Source: DASQEH01 sp038239485
GTDB taxonomy: Bacteria; Actinomycetota; Actinomycetes; Propionibacteriales; Nocardioidaceae
Reading direction: 5' to 3'
DNA length: 16,675 nt
Assembly (NCBI GenBank): GCA_038239485.1
Contig: JBBSET010000064.1
Location: 1 to 16,675, forward strand
The first letter of the stretch is position 1. Every line of letters begins with the position of its first letter. The position numbers and the translations under genes were made by a program. This document shows positions 13,605 through 16,675 of the stretch, one piece after another. The notes beneath the pieces were generated by a model that was given only the letters and a program-made list of their open reading frames with translations, did no database searches and had not been told where the DNA came from.

Positions 13605-14006
13605 TCACTCGGCCTCGACTTCTGGCACGTCGGGTCGAATGTGATAGTCGCTGGCTTCGCTGACCCACCAAGCTTGCGTCGTCCTCAAACCTGTGGGTGG
13701 GTTCAGGGCACCGGCGCAGATGGAGATCCTGTCCGGCGCGCTACTCGACCGCCAGAACAGGGACGATCCGCAGGTTCGACAAAACGCATACCCAGCGTCG
13801 TCGACGGGGAAGTACCACTCGAGATTCGCGCCGGTGTCGATGATGACGAGGTCCGCGATCCCCGTAGCGGTCACCGCCATGTGGTGGCCCGTGAGCCGTC
13901 TGCACCGGTGGCAATGGCAGTTGAAGACGTCGCGAAGCTCGCCGAGCGTGCTGAAAGTGATGGCGCCACACAGGCACTGACCAAAAGCATGTCGACGTTC
14001 GTCCAT
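13605..14006 (-). CDS. GFA-family (Mss4-like fold) zinc-binding protein
   Basis: 133 residues from ATG 14006. A GTG at 14036 in the same frame would add 10 residues, but GFA proteins usually start only a few residues before the first Cys pair, so I prefer the ATG. The zinc-binding pattern is complete: GQCLCGAITF (Cys11, Cys13), NCHCHRCRRLTG (Cys30, Cys32, Cys35) and FCRTCGSSLFW (Cys76, Cys79). The family is named after glutathione-dependent formaldehyde-activating enzyme (DUF636/COG3791), but most members, particularly in actinobacteria that use mycothiol rather than glutathione, have no proven reaction. It is a single gene with no operon partner visible. The C-terminus is rich in acidic residues (RPDVPEVEAE). 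Confidence 0.92.
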   Translation of the reverse strand: MDERRHAFGQCLCGAITFSTLGELRDVFNCHCHRCRRLTGHHMAVTATGIADLVIIDTGANLEWYFPVDDAGYAFCRTCGSSLFWRSSSAPDRISICAGALNPPTGLRTTQAWWVSEASDYHIRPDVPEVEAE

Positions 14007-14194
14007 CTCGATCCGTTCTGGGCGCACCCCGGCCACCAGCAGTCACACACTGACATGTTGGGTCCGTGTCCGCCAGACTCGCGTCCAACCGCGTGTGACG
14101 GTCAAGCGATGGGCCCGCGAAACCAGGATTGAGCAGGGGCGCACTCGAGGGTCGCAGCCGCCAACGCTCCCTGCGAGTTGCCGCTGATCGGCGT

Positions 14195-14209
14195 GGGGTC
14201 GCAGACCCC
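14195..14209 (-). terminator. terminator-like hairpin downstream of the Kelch-like gene
   Basis: GGGGTC (14195-14200), a 3-base loop and GACCCC (14204-14209) form a perfect 6-bp GC-rich stem. It starts 12 bases beyond the stop of the minus-strand gene ending at 14222, in the right place for a terminator. No T-run follows on the minus strand. Confidence 0.5.
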
Positions 14210-14221
14210 CCTCCGTTTGGG

Positions 14222-15337
14222 TCACGGCCGAGCTGTGAGTCGGACCACCCGCTTTGTCGGTTTCGGCGTCTCACCACCGAGCAGGTACGCCGCACCGGAC
14301 GCGGTTACGGCGCCAGCGTCCGACAAGGGGTAAGGAAGCCGTCCTGCCCGGCGCAGACTGGACACGTTGGGGTTGAACCACCACATCTGTGAGGTCACCG
14401 TGCTCGGGCCGGTGCGTCCACCAACGAGCAGAATCTGCCCGTCGAGAATGACCGCGGCGCTATGGCCCAGCGGCTGTCCGAGATGCCCGACCACGCGACT
14501 TCGCCAGGACTCGATGTCGACCCGCTGGATCGCGCTGGCAAGGTGCCCGTCGTGCTCTCCCCCGAACAACCACACGGCACCGTCGGCGACGGCGACGGCG
14601 GGGTAGCGCACGGCGATGCCCAGTGCGCCGACGACGCTGACGTGGCCGCCTGGCGAAAGCGCCACGATGCTTCGCTGTGACATGGTGCCGTCGAAACCGC
14701 CCAACACGACAAGACGGTGGTGGATGGTCACTGCAACGAGGTCGGACCGTGGTTGCGGCAGGTTGGTGACGGTTGTCCACCCGCGGGTGCGACCGAATTG
14801 CTGGACGGCTGACTGCTCGCTGGCGTTGCCACCCCCCACTACGAACGAGTGCCCGCCCAGGAAGCCGCCGGCGGCGTCGTGCACCGGGATACGGAGGGCG
14901 GGGAGCCTCGATCGGCGACCGGTCTGGAGGCTGATCCGGTACGTGCGGGCAGTCGACCTGTCACCAGCAACCAGGGCGGTCTGGGTCTCGTGGCGCAGCA
15001 CTACTCGAACGTGTTTCGCGATGACAAGCGTCTTGCCGCTGCGCCTTTCGGCCGCCGTGGCCGATGCGTGTCGACGTCGAAGAAGGAAGTTACAGCTGGC
15101 AAGAACCGGGGTGCGGACACGTCGTCGACGCCGCCCGGTCGGACGACGTGCCGCATTAGCTGGTTGTCCTGGGTGGCATCGATGTCGCCGCCGTGACCGT
15201 TCCTTTGCCGGCGGCCATGCGGCCGCGCGTGCGGCGCTTACCGACACGGCCGACCGGTCGCTCGTCGGCATGCCCGAGGCTACAGACTGGAACTGTTGGT
15301 GTTCGAGACCGTGCTGTAGGGCATTCAGATCCGACAT
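14222..15337 (-). CDS. Kelch-like beta-propeller protein
   Basis: 371 residues if started at ATG 15337; ATG 15271 is an alternative. From about residue 115 there are repeated blades with a paired-Gly strand end: GGHSFVVGGGNAS, HHRLVVLGGFDGT, GAVWLFGGEHDG, GQILLVGGRTG and GAAYLLGGETP, spaced about 47-60 residues. The links carry conserved 'L-P-x-P-x-x-D-x-x-x-V' elements (LPQPRSDLVAV, LPYPLSDAGAV). This is a Kelch/galactose-oxidase-type propeller of five to six blades, a scaffold for binding whose partner is unknown. The N-terminal 100 residues are Arg/Ala-rich, show no signal peptide or membrane segment, and look unlike the rest; the true start may be further in, or an original export signal may have been lost to a frameshift. 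Confidence 0.72.
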   Translation of the reverse strand: MSDLNALQHGLEHQQFQSVASGMPTSDRSAVSVSAARAAAWPPAKERSRRRHRCHPGQPANAARRPTGRRRRRVRTPVLASCNFLLRRRHASATAAERRSGKTLVIAKHVRVVLRHETQTALVAGDRSTARTYRISLQTGRRSRLPALRIPVHDAAGGFLGGHSFVVGGGNASEQSAVQQFGRTRGWTTVTNLPQPRSDLVAVTIHHRLVVLGGFDGTMSQRSIVALSPGGHVSVVGALGIAVRYPAVAVADGAVWLFGGEHDGHLASAIQRVDIESWRSRVVGHLGQPLGHSAAVILDGQILLVGGRTGPSTVTSQMWWFNPNVSSLRRAGRLPYPLSDAGAVTASGAAYLLGGETPKPTKRVVRLTARP

Positions 15338-15474
15338 CCCTCAAAGCGCTGGGCTGCCGTAAGGGGCGCAGACTCGGTCTGGTCCCGGTTACTGGTGGGG
15401 CGTCGACGTGTGCCGGGGTGAGTAAAGCCAACAGGCCGGATAGGTCTCATGAGGTTCAGTGTCTCCACGGACGC

Positions 15475-15492
15475 CCGGGACCAAAGTCCCGG
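15475..15492 (+). promoter_or_regulatory. DosR/DevR-like box upstream of the universal stress protein
   Basis: CCGGGACCAAAGTCCCGG is a palindrome with 7-base arms around CAAA. Against the published DosR/DevR consensus core (S-GGGACTWWAGTCCC-S) it differs at one position (T to C after GGGAC). It ends 78 bases before the start of a universal stress protein gene, a class that is often DosR-controlled in mycobacteria and relatives. I did not find a second box. Confidence 0.6.
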
Positions 15493-15554
15493 CAACCGGC
15501 GCCGCCTGGCCCTGGGCACGGCAGCGAGAACACAGGACGGTGTTACCAACGCCC

Positions 15555-15563
15555 AAGGAGGAG
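15555..15563 (+). promoter_or_regulatory. strong ribosome binding site fixing the stress-protein start
   Basis: AAGGAGGAG ends 7 bases before ATG 15571. It decides the start, since the frame is open for a further 378 bases upstream. Confidence 0.85.
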
Positions 15564-15570
15564 TAGCGCT

Positions 15571-16500
15571 ATGTCAACAAGCCCTCACCACGACGATCAC
15601 TCAGCCGAGCCCCGAGGATCCGACCATGACCGGGACGAATCAGCAGCGTTATCCGTGGTGGTCGGCGTCGACGGCTCAGAGTCCAACCAGGACGCCGTAC
15701 GTTGGGCACTCGCCGAGGCAAGGCTCCTCGGCGTTCCCCTACGTCTTGTCCATGTCGTGGCCGCTGAGCTTGACCGCGCGGCCCACTTCGACAAAATCGT
15801 GATCCACGAAGAGGTGCAGTCGATTCTGCACAGCGCCCAGACGACCGCGAAGACGCTAAACGAGCAAGTCACGATTATCGCCGAAGAGCTGACCGGGTCG
15901 TCGCCCGCGAGCACCCTGATCAACGCCAGCCGCCATGCGGAGTGCGTCGTCGTCGGCCGTCGCGGTCGCGGTACGTTCACTCAGCTGCTGTTGGGGTCCG
16001 TGTCGACCGCGGTCGCTGCTCGCTCGCTCGTTCCCGCCGTGGTCGTCCCGCCAGGATGGGACCGCGCTGCACATGAACAACAACCCGTCGCCGTCGGCAT
16101 CGAAGGCGACTCAGGCTCAGCCGCGCTGCAGGAAGCATTCGCCATCGCCGACCGGTCCAGCCGGAAACTCCACGCGATATCCGCCTGGGACGCCGTGAAC
16201 GTCTACGGACGAGACACCGCCGCCATGGGGGGCCACTACAACCGGTGGCATGAAGATGCCCTGACGATGTTGGACAGCGCGACCCAAACCTTGCGGAACA
16301 AATACCCCGCTGTCGCCGTGACAAATCTGCCGCGCCACGGACAGGTCGTCGCCGAGCTCGTGCAGGAGTCCACTCGCGTCCAGTGCCTGGTGGTGGGTGG
16401 CCGTCGCCACCGGACCCTCACCGGCTCCATGATCGGGTCTACTTCGATCGGCGTCCTGCATCACGCGACCAGCCCAGTCGTCGTTGTTCACGAGCCCTAA
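15571..16500 (+). CDS. tandem universal stress protein (two USP domains)
   Basis: 309 residues. A hydrophilic His/Asp-rich leader (residues 1-25) precedes domain 1, which opens SVVVGVDGSESNQDAVRWAL and ends with the ATP-binding loop GRRGRGTFTQLLLGSVS, a full G-x2-G-x9-G-S motif. Domain 2 begins PVAVGIEGDSGSAALQEAFA and ends VVGGRRHRTLTGSMIGSTS, where the second Gly of the motif is Arg, so nucleotide binding there may be weaker. The length and two-domain design match actinobacterial USPs such as those of the mycobacterial dormancy regulon. Such proteins act in the cytosol under hypoxia or other stress; the precise role is not settled. A DosR-like box lies upstream. It converges on the DsrE-like gene, with 42 bases between the stops. 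Confidence 0.93.
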   Translation: MSTSPHHDDHSAEPRGSDHDRDESAALSVVVGVDGSESNQDAVRWALAEARLLGVPLRLVHVVAAELDRAAHFDKIVIHEEVQSILHSAQTTAKTLNEQVTIIAEELTGSSPASTLINASRHAECVVVGRRGRGTFTQLLLGSVSTAVAARSLVPAVVVPPGWDRAAHEQQPVAVGIEGDSGSAALQEAFAIADRSSRKLHAISAWDAVNVYGRDTAAMGGHYNRWHEDALTMLDSATQTLRNKYPAVAVTNLPRHGQVVAELVQESTRVQCLVVGGRRHRTLTGSMIGSTSIGVLHHATSPVVVVHEP

Positions 16501-16542
16501 ACGGTCCAGCCAGGTCGTCCAAATCTCTCCGGCTCATGCAGA

Positions 16543-16675
16543 TCAGATGAACAGTAGTTGGGCGCCTGCGGTCTTCTCGATGAAGTCGCTGGCGCTGATG
16601 ATGGCTTCGACGTCGTCGTAGAGGTCAGCTTCGGTGAGGTGGTTCATGTCGGCCGACATGCGGCAGGCCCACAGG
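16543..16675 (-). CDS. DsrE/DsrF-like (peroxiredoxin-type, COG2210-like) protein, C-terminal part
   Basis: Minus-strand frame ending at TGA 16543-16545 and open to the window edge, giving the last 43 residues. It reads LWACRMSADMNHLTEADLYD and ends FIEKTAGAQLLFI. The 'A-C-x-M-S-x-D' segment followed by an acidic D-L-x-D-D-V-E and a terminal hydrophobic strand is typical of the C-terminal half of DsrE/F/H-like small proteins, whose conserved Cys takes part in sulfur or redox transfer. The remaining N-terminal part is outside the window. Its position next to a universal stress protein with a DosR-like box fits a redox or hypoxia role, but this is inference. Confidence 0.7.
   Translation of the reverse strand, partial: LWACRMSADMNHLTEADLYDDVEAIISASDFIEKTAGAQLLFI

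Noticed and set aside
13275..14132. 285-codon plus-strand frame opposite the GFA gene
   Set aside because: Composition is typical of antisense, and the minus strand has a complete set of zinc-binding cysteines.
14616..15362. 248-codon plus-strand frame opposite the Kelch-like gene
   Set aside because: No RBS or recognisable motif; the minus strand has regularly spaced propeller blades.
1..16675. CRISPR array, tRNA/rRNA genes, integrase or intact insertion sequence
   Set aside because: No regularly spaced repeats, RNA-gene folds, recombinase motifs or paired terminal repeats were seen on either strand.

Overview
The window is high-GC DNA with the codon use and gene families of an actinobacterium. 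Supporting signs are a DUF2993/LmeA-type membrane-anchored protein, a TIGR03086-type (mycothiol-associated) DinB-fold protein, a PASTA-less Hanks-type kinase with an outer Ser/Thr-rich stalk, a tandem universal stress protein behind a DosR/DevR-like box, and frequent GTG starts. I cannot place it to genus.

Layout. 1-270: C-terminal end of a secreted beta-propeller-type protein. 265-811 (-): two gene relics fused end to end, an IS256-family transposase tail and an F420-type luciferase-like monooxygenase tail. 890-1651 (+): DUF2993 protein. 1652-2242: mostly non-coding, with an antibiotic-biosynthesis-monooxygenase (ABM) relic and a promoter/operator. 2243-3680 (+): three-gene operon with ATGA overlaps (ArsR regulator, AHSA1/SRPBCC protein, TIGR03086 protein). 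3681-4203: a glyoxalase (VOC) relic. 4204-5067 (-): M14 zinc carboxypeptidase. 5068-5533: no gene, with a C-rich tract that is a G-quadruplex motif on the minus strand. 5534-5918 (-): remains of a MntA-HepT toxin-antitoxin pair, both truncated. 5963-6439 (-): Lrp/AsnC regulator. 6630-10791 (+): complete polyamine-type ABC importer operon (ATPase, lipoprotein, two permeases, overlapping starts). 10793-11500 (+): a second Lrp/AsnC gene broken by frameshifts, then the first part of an FAD-dependent amine/amino-acid oxidase, also broken. 11600-13216 (+): Ser/Thr kinase. 13605-14006 (-): GFA-family zinc protein. 14222-15337 (-): Kelch-like beta-propeller. 15571-16500 (+): tandem universal stress protein. 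16543-end (-): C-terminus of a DsrE-like protein.

How the parts fit. The best preserved functional unit is the importer: it lies between two related Lrp/AsnC genes, with an oxidase downstream, which suggests regulated import and oxidation of a polyamine or similar amine. The feedback regulator and the oxidase have decayed while the importer is intact. The 3' end (stress protein with a DosR-like box, DsrE-like protein) looks like part of a hypoxia/redox stress neighbourhood.

The unusual feature of the window is the number of recognisable gene corpses between intact genes: at least eight (LLM, IS256, ABM, VOC, MntA, HepT, AsnC, FAD oxidase). I did not find a convincing new defence or mobile system, tRNA, rRNA or CRISPR array.
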